Positions 44,916 through 54,837 are shown, counted from the first letter of the stretch. The stretch is DNA of 64,000 nucleotides from Cryobacterium sp. PH29-G1 (GCF_030063365.1 NZ_JASISY010000001.1:62001-126000), one strand, 5' to 3'. Program-made: numbers and translations. Notes: generated by a model not told the origin, from the sequence alone.

Positions 44916-46060
44916 AAGCAATTCACTTCGGCGCGGGCAACATCGGACGCGGTTTCGTCGGACTCCTGCTGCATGAGGCCGGGTACGAAGTTGTCTTCGC
45001 CGATGTGAATTCCGCCCTCATCGACGCGCTGCACGCCGCCGACAGCTATGAGGTGCACGAGAAGGGGGAGGGAGCCCTACAGCACGTTGTGAAGGGCTTT
45101 CGCGCCATCAACAGTGCCACCGACACCGAGGCTCTGATCGAGGAGATCGCAACCGCCGACGTCGTCACGACGGCCGTCGGACCGAACATTCTCAAGTTTG
45201 TGGCCCCGGTTATCGCGGCCGGCCTGGCCCGGCGCTCGCCGTCGCGGTCTCCACTGGCCGTGATGGCGTGCGAGAACGCCATCAATGCCACTGATCTGCT
45301 CGCCGAACACGTGCACAGCAACGTGACCGGTGCCGACTGGCCCGCGCTTTCGGCGCGGGCCGCGTTCGCCAACACGGCCGTCGACCGGATCGTGCCGAAT
45401 CAGGCAGCGGATGCCGGCCTCACGGTGACGGTGGAGGCATTCTACGAGTGGGTCATTGAGCGCGGTGCGTTCGGCCATGAGATTCCGGAAATTCCCGGCG
45501 CGACCTTTGTGGACAACCTTGAGCCCTATATCGAGCGCAAGCTGTTCACCGTCAATACCGGGCATGCGACCATCGCCTATTTCGGCAGCCAAGCCGGAGT
45601 GACCACCATCGCCGAGGCGCTCGACGTGCCCGCGGTGGTGGCCGCCGCCCGCCGGGTGCTCGAAGAAACGTCAGCGCTGCTCGTGAACAAGCACGGGCTC
45701 GACGAAGATGCCCAGCGCGCCTACCGGGAGAAGATCCTGGTTCGATTCAGCAACCCCGCCCTGCTCGACACCGTCGAGCGGGTAGGACGGCAGCCGCTGC
45801 GCAAACTGAGCCGCAACGAGCGCTTCATCGGCCCGGCAGCGGAGATCGCCGAGTCGGGCGTGAAACCCGTGGCATTGCTGGAAGCCATCGGTGCCGCGCT
45901 GCGTTTTTCGGTCGCGGCCGATGAGCAGAGCGTTGAGCTGCACCGGATGCTGCGGGCGGAGAGCGCGGAGCACGTCGTGCAGCAGGTCTGCGGGCTTGAT
46001 CAGGCGCATCCGCTCTACCCGGACGTGGTCCTGGAGGTGCGCCGAGTTCAAGGATTATAG
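44912..46060 (+). CDS. mtlD: Mannitol-1-phosphate 5-dehydrogenase
   Basis: 382 residues. N-terminal NAD-binding motif [20 protein letters not shown]; central [10 protein letters not shown] and [26 protein letters not shown] is diagnostic of MtlD. Oxidises mannitol-1-phosphate to fructose-6-phosphate. Last gene of the PTS operon. A small 6-bp hairpin (46067-46082) follows, overlapping the infA promoter region. Confidence 0.95.
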   Translation: MKAIHFGAGNIGRGFVGLLLHEAGYEVVFADVNSALIDALHAADSYEVHEKGEGALQHVVKGFRAINSATDTEALIEEIATADVVTTAVGPNILKFVAPVIAAGLARRSPSRSPLAVMACENAINATDLLAEHVHSNVTGADWPALSARAAFANTAVDRIVPNQAADAGLTVTVEAFYEWVIERGAFGHEIPEIPGATFVDNLEPYIERKLFTVNTGHATIAYFGSQAGVTTIAEALDVPAVVAAARRVLEETSALLVNKHGLDEDAQRAYREKILVRFSNPALLDTVERVGRQPLRKLSRNERFIGPAAEIAESGVKPVALLEAIGAALRFSVAADEQSVELHRMLRAESAEHVVQQVCGLDQAHPLYPDVVLEVRRVQGL

Positions 46061-46067
46061 GGCTGAA

Positions 46068-46097
46068 TTGCCAAAAGGCAATCTCATACCATAAGAT
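46068..46097 (+). promoter_or_regulatory. Putative infA promoter
   Basis: TTGCCA (46068-46073), an 18-base spacer and TAAGAT (46092-46097). It would give an infA leader of about 80 nt. It overlaps the short inverted repeat that follows mtlD. Confidence 0.6.
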
Positions 46098-46184
46098 TGA
46101 TCCTTGGTGTCTGGTGTCGTCTTTGTGGCGTGTCTGACATCAATCCCGCATGACCAGCAATCAATACAGAGCGACAGTGAGGGT

Positions 46185-46406
46185 ATGGCCAAAAAAGACG
46201 GTGTCATCGAAATTGAGGGCGCGGTAGTCGAAGCTCTGCCCAACGCGATGTTTCGCGTTGAGCTGTCAAACGGCCATCGAGTTCTTGCCCACATCTCGGG
46301 CAAGATGCGTCAGCACTACATCCGCATCCTCCCAGAGGACCGCGTGATCGTCGAGCTGAGCCCGTACGACCTGACCCGCGGCCGGATCGTCTACCGCTAC
46401 AAGTAA
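46185..46406 (+). CDS. infA: Translation initiation factor IF-1
   Basis: 73 residues, the usual length, from ATG 46185 (GTGAGGG upstream). Complete S1-like OB fold: [47 protein letters not shown]. An in-frame ATG-less extension upstream lacks homology. Blocks the A site during initiation. Confidence 0.98.
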   Translation: MAKKDGVIEIEGAVVEALPNAMFRVELSNGHRVLAHISGKMRQHYIRILPEDRVIVELSPYDLTRGRIVYRYK

Positions 46407-46509
46407 CGACTGCTGTAAGTAACGGCCGATTTCGACCCGGTTCCTGAGCTAGTCGAAGGACAATCCAGTCGGGTATCGGCACGAAGACAGCGAATAAGAA
46501 GGAATCACC

Positions 46510-46623
46510 ATGAAGGTCAAGCCCAGCGTCAAAAAGATCTGTGACAAGTGCAAGGTCATCCGCCGTAACGGCAACGTGATGGTCATCTGCGAGAACCCGC
46601 GTCACAAGCAGCGCCAGGGTTAA
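46510..46623 (+). CDS. rpmJ: 50S ribosomal protein L36
   Basis: 37 residues: starts [19 protein letters not shown] and ends PRHKQRQG. Zinc ligands C11, C14, C27 and H32 are intact, so this is the zinc-containing (C+) paralogue. AAGGA precedes the ATG. Lies between infA and rpsM, as is usual. Confidence 0.97.
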   Translation: MKVKPSVKKICDKCKVIRRNGNVMVICENPRHKQRQG

Positions 46624-46782
46624 ATCCTGAAGCGATTCGTCGCCTCGAGATTTATCTGAAGCACCACGTAGCGCACTAGCTGCGAACAAATAGCAGTTCC
46701 GGGAGCCCGTGAGGGTGACACCATCGGTTGGAGGCCGGTGTACAGGAGCTGTTACAGACCTCCATCACTAACAGGAGACACA

Positions 46783-47157
46783 ATGGCACGTCTAGCCGGC
46801 GTCGACATCCCGCGCGATAAGCGCGTGGAAGTTGCATTGACTTACATTTACGGTGTTGGCCGTACGAGGGCCCTCAAGACCCTCGCCGACACTGGAATCG
46901 ACGGAAACATCCGCGTCAAGGATTTGAGCGACGACCAGCTCGTCCTTCTCCGCGACTACGTCGAGGGAACCTTCAAGGTTGAGGGTGACCTCCGCCGTGA
47001 GGTTGCCGCTGACATCCGCCGCAAGGTTGAAATTGGCAGCTACGAGGGCATCCGCCACCGCAAGGGCCTGCCCGTTCGCGGTCAGCGCACCAAGACCAAC
47101 GCTCGCACCCGCAAGGGCCCGAAGCGCACCGTAGCCGGCAAGAAGAAGGCGCGCTAG
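46783..47157 (+). CDS. rpsM: 30S ribosomal protein S13
   Basis: 124 residues from ATG 46783 after [38 protein letters not shown] and the C-terminal [25 protein letters not shown] segment are diagnostic. Contacts P-site tRNA and S19. 45 bases before rpsK. Confidence 0.98.
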   Translation: MARLAGVDIPRDKRVEVALTYIYGVGRTRALKTLADTGIDGNIRVKDLSDDQLVLLRDYVEGTFKVEGDLRREVAADIRRKVEIGSYEGIRHRKGLPVRGQRTKTNARTRKGPKRTVAGKKKAR

Positions 47158-47202
47158 GCCCCGGCCTAGCCCGCTAACGCCTTTAGGATTCAGGAGAAAT
47201 TC

Positions 47203-47601
47203 ATGGCACAACCCAAGTCGGCCGTACGGAAGCCGCGTAAGAAAGAAAAGAAGAACGTTGCTGTGGGCCAGGCCCACATCAAGAGCACCTTCAACAACAC
47301 GATCGTGTCGATCACCGACACGACCGGAGCCGTCATCAGCTGGGCCTCGTCGGGCCAGGTTGGTTTCAAGGGTTCGCGCAAGTCGACCCCCTTCGCCGCA
47401 CAGCTGGCCGCCGAATCGGCCGCACGCCAGGCGCAGGAACACGGCATGAAGAAGGTTGACGTCTTCGTCAAGGGACCCGGCTCAGGCCGCGAAACCGCGA
47501 TCCGTTCCCTGCAGGCCGCTGGCCTCGAGGTCGGTTCGATCAACGACGTGACGCCCCAGGCTCACAACGGATGCCGTCCGCCGAAGCGCCGCCGCGTCTA
47601 A
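47203..47601 (+). CDS. rpsK: 30S ribosomal protein S11
   Basis: 132 residues. [42 protein letters not shown] and the C-terminal [19 protein letters not shown] are diagnostic. In many genomes rpsD comes next; here a terminator and rpoA follow directly. Confidence 0.98.
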   Translation: MAQPKSAVRKPRKKEKKNVAVGQAHIKSTFNNTIVSITDTTGAVISWASSGQVGFKGSRKSTPFAAQLAAESAARQAQEHGMKKVDVFVKGPGSGRETAIRSLQAAGLEVGSINDVTPQAHNGCRPPKRRRV

Positions 47602-47618
47602 AGCACTCTGTCGTTCGT

Positions 47619-47667
47619 GTTGTGGCCGGCGTGACTCGTCGCGCCGGCCACAACGCGACGTTTCTTT
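47619..47667 (+). terminator. Intrinsic terminator between rpsK and rpoA
   Basis: A perfect 13-bp stem (47619-47631 with 47642-47654), 10-nt loop, followed after a few bases by the T-rich run TTTCTTTTCTTTC. Transcription of rpoA must therefore either read through or use its own promoter in 47668-47736. Confidence 0.8.
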
Positions 47668-47736
47668 TCTTTCACTTTTCACTCTCTCGTCATTGCAAGT
47701 GTCATATAGCGGACACTTAGCCGAAAGGAATCAACA

Positions 47737-48726
47737 GTGCTTATTGCACAGCGTCCAACGCTCACCGAAGAGAACATCTCGGAGTTCCGTTCACGGTTCA
47801 TCATCGAGCCGCTTGAGCCTGGCTTCGGCTACACCCTCGGCAACTCGCTTCGCCGTACCCTGCTCTCCTCGATCCCGGGCGCTGCTGTAACCAGCATCCG
47901 TATCGACGGCGTGCTGCACGAGTTCAGCACCGTTCCCGGGGTGAAGGAAGATGTCACCGAGATCATCCTGAACATCAAGGGACTCGTTGTCTCGAGCGAG
48001 CACGACGAGCCCATCACCGCGTACCTGCGCAAGCAGGGTTCCGGCCAGGTTACCGCCGCTGACATTTCGGCTCCGGCCGGCGTCGAGGTGCACAACCCGG
48101 AACTGGTTATCGCAACCCTCAACGACAAGGCGAAGTTCGAACTCGAACTGACCATTGAGCGTGGCCGTGGTTACGTGTCCAGTGCCCAGAACCGCAACGA
48201 GTTCTCCGAGGCCGGCCAGATTCCGGTCGACTCGATCTACTCGCCCGTGCTCAAGGTGACCTACCGCGTCGAGGCAACTCGTGCCGGTGAGCGCACTGAC
48301 TTCGACCGCCTCGTCGTTGACGTGGAGACCAAGTCGGCTATCTCTCCTCGCGACGCCATCGCATCCTCTGGTCGCACCCTGACCGAGCTGTTCGGGCTGG
48401 CCCGCGAGCTCAACACCGCCGCCGAGGGCATCGAGATCGGCCCCGCGCCGGTTGACGCTGTGCTTTCGACCGAGCTTTCGGTTCCGATCGAAGACCTCGA
48501 CCTGTCGGTGCGCTCGTACAACTGCCTCAAGCGCGAAGGCATCAACAACGTCAGCGAACTGGTCGCCCTCTCGGAGACCCAGCTGATGAACATCCGCAAC
48601 TTCGGGCAGAAGTCGGTTGACGAAGTAAAGGACAAGCTCGTTGAGCTTGGCCTGTCACTGAAGGATTCGGTTCCCGGATTCGACGGCGCGCACTTCTACA
48701 GCGGCTACGAAGAAGAGACCATCTAA
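47737..48726 (+). CDS. rpoA: DNA-directed RNA polymerase alpha subunit
   Basis: 329 residues from GTG (CCGAAAGGA upstream). The alpha-NTD dimerisation motif [24 protein letters not shown] and the alpha-CTD DNA/activator-binding segment [37 protein letters not shown] are present. Scaffold for RNA polymerase assembly. Precedes rplQ by 50 bases. Confidence 0.98.
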   Translation: MLIAQRPTLTEENISEFRSRFIIEPLEPGFGYTLGNSLRRTLLSSIPGAAVTSIRIDGVLHEFSTVPGVKEDVTEIILNIKGLVVSSEHDEPITAYLRKQGSGQVTAADISAPAGVEVHNPELVIATLNDKAKFELELTIERGRGYVSSAQNRNEFSEAGQIPVDSIYSPVLKVTYRVEATRAGERTDFDRLVVDVETKSAISPRDAIASSGRTLTELFGLARELNTAAEGIEIGPAPVDAVLSTELSVPIEDLDLSVRSYNCLKREGINNVSELVALSETQLMNIRNFGQKSVDEVKDKLVELGLSLKDSVPGFDGAHFYSGYEEETI

Positions 48727-48776
48727 GGCTCGCGCTTCAACGCTGCCTTTCGATTTTTTGATACTGGAGATTACCA

Positions 48777-49319
48777 ATGCCTAAGCCCACAAAGGGCCCC
48801 CGTCTCGGTGGCGGCCCGGCGCACGAGCGCCTCATGCTTGCGAACCTGGCCTCGGCCCTGTTCACACACAAGTCGATTAAGACGACCGAGACCCGTGCCA
48901 AGCGCCTGCGTCCGCTCGCCGAGCGCATGGTGCAGTTCGCCAAGCGCGGCGACCTGCACGCGCGTCGTCGCGTTCTCGCGACGATCACCGACAAGACCGT
49001 TGTGCACGAGCTGTTCACGGTCATCGCCCCGCAGGTCAACGAGCGTCAGGGCGGTTACACCCGCATCACGAAGCTCGGTTTCCGCAAGGGTGACAACGCT
49101 TCGATGGTGCAGATGGAGCTCGTTCTCGAGCCCCTGACCCCCAAGGTCAAGCGCTCCAAGACCGCGACCGTTGCCGCGACCCCGGTCGGGTCCGAGAACG
49201 TCGTTGTCGAAGAGGTCGTTGTTGAGGACGTCGTCGTTGACGGCGATGTCGTCGAGGAGACCGTCGTGGTTGAAGACGTAGTCGTCGAAGACGCTGCGGT
49301 CGAGGCCGACACCAAGTAG
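48777..49319 (+). CDS. rplQ: 50S ribosomal protein L17 with acidic C-terminal extension
   Basis: 180 residues; the L17 core ([22 protein letters not shown] to about residue 120) is normal. The final 55 residues are Val/Glu/Asp repeats ([15 protein letters not shown]), unusually acidic for a ribosomal protein tail. Found at the tunnel exit. Last gene of the alpha block; a terminator follows. Confidence 0.96.
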   Translation: MPKPTKGPRLGGGPAHERLMLANLASALFTHKSIKTTETRAKRLRPLAERMVQFAKRGDLHARRRVLATITDKTVVHELFTVIAPQVNERQGGYTRITKLGFRKGDNASMVQMELVLEPLTPKVKRSKTATVAATPVGSENVVVEEVVVEDVVVDGDVVEETVVVEDVVVEDAAVEADTK

Positions 49320-49333
49320 CACCAGCACGTGAA

Positions 49334-49364
49334 GGAGGGGGCCAACAATGTTGGTCCCCTTTTT
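49334..49364 (+). terminator. Intrinsic terminator after rplQ
   Basis: A 10-bp stem with one G-U pair (49337-49346 with 49350-49359), loop AAT, and a TTTTT run at 49360-49364. Confidence 0.9.
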
Positions 49365-49461
49365 GCGTCCCCGCGTCTCCGCGTCTCCGCGTCCCCGTCC
49401 CGCGAAAGCGGGAAAAGTGTTGCTTGAGCTCCTCTGAGGCAACGATTTTTCCGCTTTCGCG
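49365..49461. repeat. 8-bp tandem repeats and a long inverted repeat
   Basis: Four tandem 8-mers (GCGTCYCC) at 49365-49396 are followed by an inverted repeat: 49401-49423 with 49439-49461, pairing at 20-21 of 23 positions around a 15-nt loop. The right arm ends 8 bases before the -10 element of the next gene, so the structure overlaps its promoter. Confidence 0.75.
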
Positions 49462-49480
49462 TGAAGGATAGGGTTGGGGG

Positions 49481-50524
49481 ATGGATGGACACGAGGCTTC
49501 GTTAGCACAACGAGTGGGGATCGTTGCGGCTCCGGTGGTACCGTCGCACCCCGACGTGCCCACATGGCGCCCCGCGACGACCGGCGATATCGACGGCATC
49601 TGGAAGCTGCGCTCCGCTATGGGCGCAGTGGACCACCCCAACTACGTGACGGCGCGCGGCGCGATCGCCGCCGACTTCGGCTACTCGCACTTTCACCCGG
49701 AGCTCGACTCGCTCGTCGGACTCGACGCGACCGGCCGCATTGTCGCCGTCGGCATGGTGATGTTTCCGCCCCGACAGGTCAGTCTCGTGCGCTCGATGCC
49801 CATCGGTGGGGTCGATCCGGCGCTGCGCGGCCGCGGCATCGGGCGTCAACTGCTGGGCTGGCAGCTGGCTCGGGCGAAGCAGCAGTTGGCGTCGTCGTCC
49901 AAGACCTTGCCCGGTTGGATCCTCAGCTACGCCGACGAACGCTCCCCACAAAACGCTGCCCTGTTCGAGCACGCCGGCTTGCGCCTGGCACGATACTTCC
50001 TCACCCTGGAACGGCCGCTGGATGCGCCGGTGCGCGCTATCGACGCGGCCGATGGCATCCGCATCGCCGAGTACACCCCGGCGGTCTCGGCGGCGGTGCA
50101 TCGCACCCGAGACGACGCTTTCATGGACCACTGGGGGAGCCAGCCGATGAGCGACGAAAACTGGAACGCCTTCGTTAGTGGGCAATGGTTTCGCCCCGAC
50201 CTGTCATTTGTGGCGTTCGGCACCGACGACGCCGGCAAAGAAGAGGTCGTTGGCTTCGTGTTATCGACGGCCAACGAGAACGTCTGGGCCACCCAGGGGT
50301 TCACCGGCAGCTACATCGACCTCGTCGGCGTGTTGAGCGGATGGCGCGGTCGCCACATCGCCCAGTCGCTACTGGCCGCCCAGCTCGCTGCCGGGCAGGC
50401 TCTCGGCCACGAGAAAGTGGTACTGGCGGTCGATTCCGACAGTCCCACCGGCGCCCTCGGTCTGTACACCGGGATGGGCTTTGTGCCCACCCACCGCAAG
50501 ATGGCGTACTCGCTCACGTTTTAG
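49481..50524 (+). CDS. Two-domain GNAT acetyltransferase, mycothiol synthase-like (copy 1)
   Basis: 347 residues, two GNAT domains. Acetyl-CoA-binding loops are RGRGIGRQLLGWQLARA in the N-terminal domain (about residue 115) and the less canonical RGRHIAQSLLAAQLAAG in the C-terminal domain (about 290). The layout resembles MshD, but whether it makes mycothiol is not shown. TAGGGT (49469-49474) ends 6 bases before the ATG, so the mRNA is probably leaderless; ATG 49485 is out of frame and ignored. A paralogue of equal length follows. Confidence 0.85.
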   Translation: MDGHEASLAQRVGIVAAPVVPSHPDVPTWRPATTGDIDGIWKLRSAMGAVDHPNYVTARGAIAADFGYSHFHPELDSLVGLDATGRIVAVGMVMFPPRQVSLVRSMPIGGVDPALRGRGIGRQLLGWQLARAKQQLASSSKTLPGWILSYADERSPQNAALFEHAGLRLARYFLTLERPLDAPVRAIDAADGIRIAEYTPAVSAAVHRTRDDAFMDHWGSQPMSDENWNAFVSGQWFRPDLSFVAFGTDDAGKEEVVGFVLSTANENVWATQGFTGSYIDLVGVLSGWRGRHIAQSLLAAQLAAGQALGHEKVVLAVDSDSPTGALGLYTGMGFVPTHRKMAYSLTF

Positions 50525-50594
50525 TAGGCGTCAGCGCCGACGAACCGTGGATCTGGCACTGGCTCGGTGGGGGATGGCGTGGATAGGCTGAAGT

Positions 50595-51638
50595 ATGACC
50601 GAACCCACGATTCCCCTCTCGGAGCGGGTGACCGCTTCGGCGCTGCTGCCGGTTCCCGAGCACGCCGATGTTGCCGTGTGGCGTGCCGCAACGGCCGCCG
50701 ATGTCGACGCCATCTGGGAGCTCGAGCAAGCGATCGGTCGCGCCGACCATCCCAACTACGTGGTGGAGCGGGATGAGGTCAGTGAGGCGTTCGACGTATC
50801 GTTCGTTAGTGCCGAGGCCGACACGCTGGTCGGCTTCGACGCTGGGGGCCGCATGGTTGCTCACGGCGTCGTGGAATTGGCGCCGGGCCAGGTGACTCTG
50901 GTCAAGTCCACCGTCAGCGGCGGAGTACTGCCCGAGCTGCGCGGCCTTGGGATCGGGCGCACCCTGCTGAACTGGCAAATGGCCAGGGCCCGCCAGCAGC
51001 TGGCGACGTCCAGCAAGCTGCTGCCCGGCTGGATCGGGGCGTTCTGCGACGAGCGCGCCCCGCAGAACGGCCGCCTCTACGAGCGGTTCGGCCTGGTCTG
51101 CACGCGATACTTTCTGTCCCTGGAACGCCGCCTCGCCGATCCGATTCGCGAGTTTGAGCTGGCCGACGGCCTCCGGGTGGCACCGTACACGGCAGAGCTC
51201 TCCGCCGGCGTGCATGCTGCCAGGGATGCCGCGTTCATGGACCACTGGTCGAGCCAGCCCGTGCCCGACGAAGTCTGGAACGCCTACGTCGCCGGTGCAA
51301 CCTTCGCCCCGGAGCTGTCGTTCGTCGCGCTCGGCACACAGCCCGACGGCAGCGAGCAGGTCGTCGGCTTCATCATGTCGAGCGTGAACGAGCAGAACTG
51401 GGCGGCGGCCGGCTACAGCAGCAGCTATATCGGCCTGGTCGGCGTGCTCAGCGCCTGGCGCGGCCGCCGCATCGCGCAAGCGCTGTTGGCCGCGCAGCTC
51501 GCGGCCAGCCGGACCGCCGGGCATGAACGTGCCACCCTCGACGTGGACTCGGCGAGCCCGACCGGCGCACTCGGTCTCTACACGGGGATGGGCTTTTTTG
51601 CCACGAACCGTGAGCTCGCCTACGTGCTGGAGTTCTGA
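50595..51638 (+). CDS. Two-domain GNAT acetyltransferase, mycothiol synthase-like (copy 2)
   Basis: 347 residues, colinear with the preceding paralogue over its full length (for example LVGVLSAWRGRRIAQALLAAQLAAS against LVGVLSGWRGRHIAQSLLAAQLAAG). N-domain loop RGLGIGRTLLNWQMARA. A TAGGCT element (50584-50589) lies 5 bases before the ATG, so this gene seems to have its own leaderless promoter rather than sharing that of copy 1. The substrate is unknown. Confidence 0.85.
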   Translation: MTEPTIPLSERVTASALLPVPEHADVAVWRAATAADVDAIWELEQAIGRADHPNYVVERDEVSEAFDVSFVSAEADTLVGFDAGGRMVAHGVVELAPGQVTLVKSTVSGGVLPELRGLGIGRTLLNWQMARARQQLATSSKLLPGWIGAFCDERAPQNGRLYERFGLVCTRYFLSLERRLADPIREFELADGLRVAPYTAELSAGVHAARDAAFMDHWSSQPVPDEVWNAYVAGATFAPELSFVALGTQPDGSEQVVGFIMSSVNEQNWAAAGYSSSYIGLVGVLSAWRGRRIAQALLAAQLAASRTAGHERATLDVDSASPTGALGLYTGMGFFATNRELAYVLEF

Positions 51639-51665
51639 GTCAGCGCCGGGGCTCCACCGAGTGCG

Positions 51666-53630
51666 TCAGCGAAACGGCGGGGGGCGGGGCGCGTCGGGCT
51701 CCCGCAGTAACCAGCTGTGCTCCGGCAACGGCGGCAGGGCAGCCAGACGATCGACGGCGCCGCGCACCTCGTCCGCGTAGAGCTGCCCGCCCGTGGGGCC
51801 CGGGTGCACGTGATCGCCGGCCAGCAGGTCGAGTCGGCCCGCGATGGTGTCGTGCCAATTCGCGAGTTCGACGCGGCGATTACCCGCCGCGAAATCGGCG
51901 AGCGTCGCATTGACGCCGTCGGTCCAATCCCGCTCGGCATAGGCGTTGACCAGTACAAGTTGGCGGTCGGGCCCCAGAATGCGCAGAATTTGCGTGAGCT
52001 CGTCAGCGGTGATGGGTCCGTTGGTACCGAGCCCGACCACGACGACCGGATGCAGTTGTCCGGCCGATTTCAGCGCCGTCAATACGTCATCGGCGGAATA
52101 CATGCCGCGTGAGACCGAGGCATCCACCGTCATTCCCACAAAGGTGGCCTGCAATTCCGGCGCCGAGGCGAGCATGACCGAGTCACCGATGGCGGTGACC
52201 GGGCCGTCGGCGAGGGCTGGTGCCGCCGAGGCCTGGCGGGCCGCCTCGGCCAGGGCGCGAGCGCTCGCGCGGGCCGCGGCATCCATTGCCCGCTGGCCAC
52301 GCTCGATGCGCAACTGGGCCGACGTTTGGGCCGGAGCGGCGACGACGGCGGCCGTAGTGCCGCCAACGAGAAGCATGGACAGCGTGGCAGACGCGGCGAT
52401 GAGCCGACGCCGACGCGTGGGCCCGGTCCAGAGCGCACCGATCTGACGGATGCTGTCGCGCACACCGAAGCGCCGGATCGGCAGCTCCAGCCACCGATAC
52501 GACACCCCGGCCAGACCGAGCGTGATCACCAGGGAGAGCACCCCGATCGGCAGCAGTCCGTCGCTGGGAGATGCGACCGGCCAGAGCAATTGCACCAGGA
52601 CGAGCACCGGCCAGTGCCACAGATAGATTCCGTAGGAACGCTCACCGATGTAGCGCAGCGGGGTCGCGTCGAGCAGTTGTCCGAACCGGCCGCCGCGCAC
52701 CCCCGCCCAGATTGCCACCGCGGTGGCCAGGCTCACGACGACGAGTCCGCCCCGAAAAGTCACGGTGCCGTCTTCGGGCAGCCAGAGCGCGCCGGCGATG
52801 ATGACGAGCACGGCCGCGACACCCAGCCACGGGCGCGCTCGGGGCAACTCGTTGCGCTGCCCGCTCGGGCGACGAAGCAGCAGGGCCAGTGCCGCGCCGG
52901 CGAATAGCCCGAAACTGTGCGTGTCTGAGCCGTAGTAGACCCGGGTCGGATCGGCGCCGGGCTGGTAGAGCACGCCCATCCATAGCGCCGAGGCAACGAA
53001 GAGGGCGGTGACCAGGGCCAGACGCAGCCGGGGGCGGCGAATCACCAACACGGCCAACAGGAGCAACGGCCAGATGAGGTAGAACTGCTCTTCCACCGCG
53101 AGCGACCACAGGTTGCGCAGCAACTCGGGCTCGTTGACGCTGAAATAGCTCGCGTCGTTGGCGATGGACACCCAGTTGTAGCCAAAGGTCAGGGCTCCCA
53201 GCAGCTGGGCGCCGAGACCGACCAGCACGTCCCCGCCAATGAGAAACGCAATGGTGCAGCTGATCAGAATCACCGGAATGAGTGGGGGTACCAGGCGGCG
53301 GGCGCGGCGCTGCCAGAATCGGCGAAGCGAAATACGCCCGGTGCGGGTGTGTTCGGAGATGAGAAGCCCGGTGATCAGAAAGCCGCTGATCACGAAGAAG
53401 ACGTCGACGCCGATGAAACCACCGGGAAGCAGATCCGGAAAGAAATGATAGAGCACCACGGCGATCACGGCGAGGGCACGCAGGCCGTCCAGTCCGGACA
53501 GTCGGCCGCTCCGGGGCGTCACGGTGTGGGCGTTGCTCGGGCCCAACACCGGGGTGTTCACCGGCCCGATGAGGGCAGCGGTCAACCGAGTTCTCCCGGT
53601 AAACGGGAGCGACAGGGGGGAACGAGTCAT
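51666..53630 (-). CDS. OafA-type membrane acyltransferase with C-terminal SGNH domain
   Basis: About 654 residues from ATG 53630; a GTG at 53675 is also possible. The acyltransferase-3 domain has about ten membrane segments, GLRALAVIAVVLYHFFPDLLPGGFIGVDVFFVISG with the catalytic-type His, and RFWQRRARRLVPP. The SGNH domain (from about residue 465) shows AIGDSVMLAS, GLGTNGPIT and DHVHPGPTGG (blocks I, III and V). It transfers acyl groups (often acetyl) to extracellular glycans. Acceptor unknown; perhaps cell-wall polysaccharide. It is convergent with the GNAT pair and divergent from truA. Confidence 0.9.
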   Translation of the reverse strand: MTRSPLSLPFTGRTRLTAALIGPVNTPVLGPSNAHTVTPRSGRLSGLDGLRALAVIAVVLYHFFPDLLPGGFIGVDVFFVISGFLITGLLISEHTRTGRISLRRFWQRRARRLVPPLIPVILISCTIAFLIGGDVLVGLGAQLLGALTFGYNWVSIANDASYFSVNEPELLRNLWSLAVEEQFYLIWPLLLLAVLVIRRPRLRLALVTALFVASALWMGVLYQPGADPTRVYYGSDTHSFGLFAGAALALLLRRPSGQRNELPRARPWLGVAAVLVIIAGALWLPEDGTVTFRGGLVVVSLATAVAIWAGVRGGRFGQLLDATPLRYIGERSYGIYLWHWPVLVLVQLLWPVASPSDGLLPIGVLSLVITLGLAGVSYRWLELPIRRFGVRDSIRQIGALWTGPTRRRRLIAASATLSMLLVGGTTAAVVAAPAQTSAQLRIERGQRAMDAAARASARALAEAARQASAAPALADGPVTAIGDSVMLASAPELQATFVGMTVDASVSRGMYSADDVLTALKSAGQLHPVVVVGLGTNGPITADELTQILRILGPDRQLVLVNAYAERDWTDGVNATLADFAAGNRRVELANWHDTIAGRLDLLAGDHVHPGPTGGQLYADEVRGAVDRLAALPPLPEHSWLLREPDAPRPPPFR

Positions 53631-53709
53631 GGGAAACACGAGATTTCTTTGGCACTCACAATGGGGGTGGACCAAGGGCCGGTTTCAACGATAACCCGCG
53701 CGCGCCACC

Positions 53710-53722
53710 TAGGCTTACCCAC
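53710..53722 (+). promoter_or_regulatory. Leaderless promoter element of truA
   Basis: TAGGCT (53710-53715) ends 7 bases before the GTG at 53723; no Shine-Dalgarno sequence is visible. Matches the pattern seen at 49469, 50584, 62254 and 63120. Confidence 0.55.
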
Positions 53723-54649
53723 GTGAATCTTTTTGTGCCCCGCGCCGCTCATGCAGCATTGGGCTCCACGCGCATCCGCATTGACCTCGCCTACGACGGC
53801 ACCGATTTCACCGGTTGGGCCCGCCAGCCGGGCTTTCGCACGGTGCAGGCCGAGATTGAAAACGGTCTCGCGGGCATTTTGCAGAGCTTCCCACCGCACC
53901 CCACGTTGATCGTCGCTGGACGAACGGATGCCGGGGTGCACGCGGCGGGACAGGTCGCCCACTTCGACCTCACCGCGGAGCAATCCCATTCCCTCGTGCG
54001 CATCCAGCGCGGCACCGGAAACCGCCCGCCGGTCGACCTCGGTACCGCGGTGCTGCGCCGCCTGGGCGGCATCCTGGTGACCAAGCCCGACATCGTGCTG
54101 CGCCGCGCCACGGTCGTGCCCGGCGGTTTCGACGCCCGCTTCTCGGCGATGTGGCGTCGCTACGAGTACCGCATCGCCGACCCGCTCGCCCTGCGTGACC
54201 CGAATCAGCGCTTGCGCACCACGTGGCATCCGTTCAAACTCGATCTCGCCGCCATGGACGCCGCTGCGGCCAATTTGGTGGGCCTGCACGACTTTGCGGC
54301 CTACTGCAAGCCACGCCCAGGCGCCACGACCATTCGCACCGTGCAGGAATTTCGGTGGCATCGCGACGACGATGGCCTCATCATCGCCACTATCATAGCG
54401 GATGCCTTCTGCCACAGCATGGTGCGCGCCATGGTCGGAGCCTGCGTGGCTGTGGGGGAGGGGCGGCTCGACGGCAGCACGCTGGCCAACCTGCACTTTG
54501 ACAATCATCGCATCAGCGAGTTCAAGGTGATGCAGGCGCATGGCCTCACCCTGATCGATGTCGGCTATCCCGACGACGCCGCGCTGGCGCAGCGCGCCAT
54601 CGACACCCGCAACCGTCGGTCACTGCCCGAAACCGTGGCCGCCGACTGA
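53723..54649 (+). CDS. truA: tRNA pseudouridine(38-40) synthase
   Basis: 308 residues; start [29 protein letters not shown] and the catalytic Asp69 in [33 protein letters not shown] near the C terminus. Modifies the anticodon stem of several tRNAs. It lies upstream of rplM-rpsI, the usual actinobacterial order, though with its own promoter-like element. Longer than E. coli TruA (270). Confidence 0.95.
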   Translation: MNLFVPRAAHAALGSTRIRIDLAYDGTDFTGWARQPGFRTVQAEIENGLAGILQSFPPHPTLIVAGRTDAGVHAAGQVAHFDLTAEQSHSLVRIQRGTGNRPPVDLGTAVLRRLGGILVTKPDIVLRRATVVPGGFDARFSAMWRRYEYRIADPLALRDPNQRLRTTWHPFKLDLAAMDAAAANLVGLHDFAAYCKPRPGATTIRTVQEFRWHRDDDGLIIATIIADAFCHSMVRAMVGACVAVGEGRLDGSTLANLHFDNHRISEFKVMQAHGLTLIDVGYPDDAALAQRAIDTRNRRSLPETVAAD

Positions 54650-54657
54650 TCGGCAAG

Positions 54658-54686
54658 TTGCGCCAGCGGTTTGCTCCGACTAGTGT
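54658..54686 (+). promoter_or_regulatory. rplM-rpsI-glmM promoter
   Basis: TTGCGC (54658-54663), 17-base spacer, TAGTGT (54681-54686). Predicts a leader of about 145 nt before the rplM GTG; a 5-bp hairpin (GAGAA-GTAT-TTCTC) lies at about 54759-54772 within it. Confidence 0.55.
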
Positions 54687-54837
54687 TGACCCTTGGTGTC
54701 TGTGCGTTGCCGCACGGCACCCGAACGTGAGCCCTCCATCGACAGTGTTCTTTTCCCGAGAAGTATTTCTCAAAAGAACAAGCCCGGAGCGGGATTCACG
54801 AACACCTCCGTTCGAAAAAGAAGAAAGCAGTACAACA

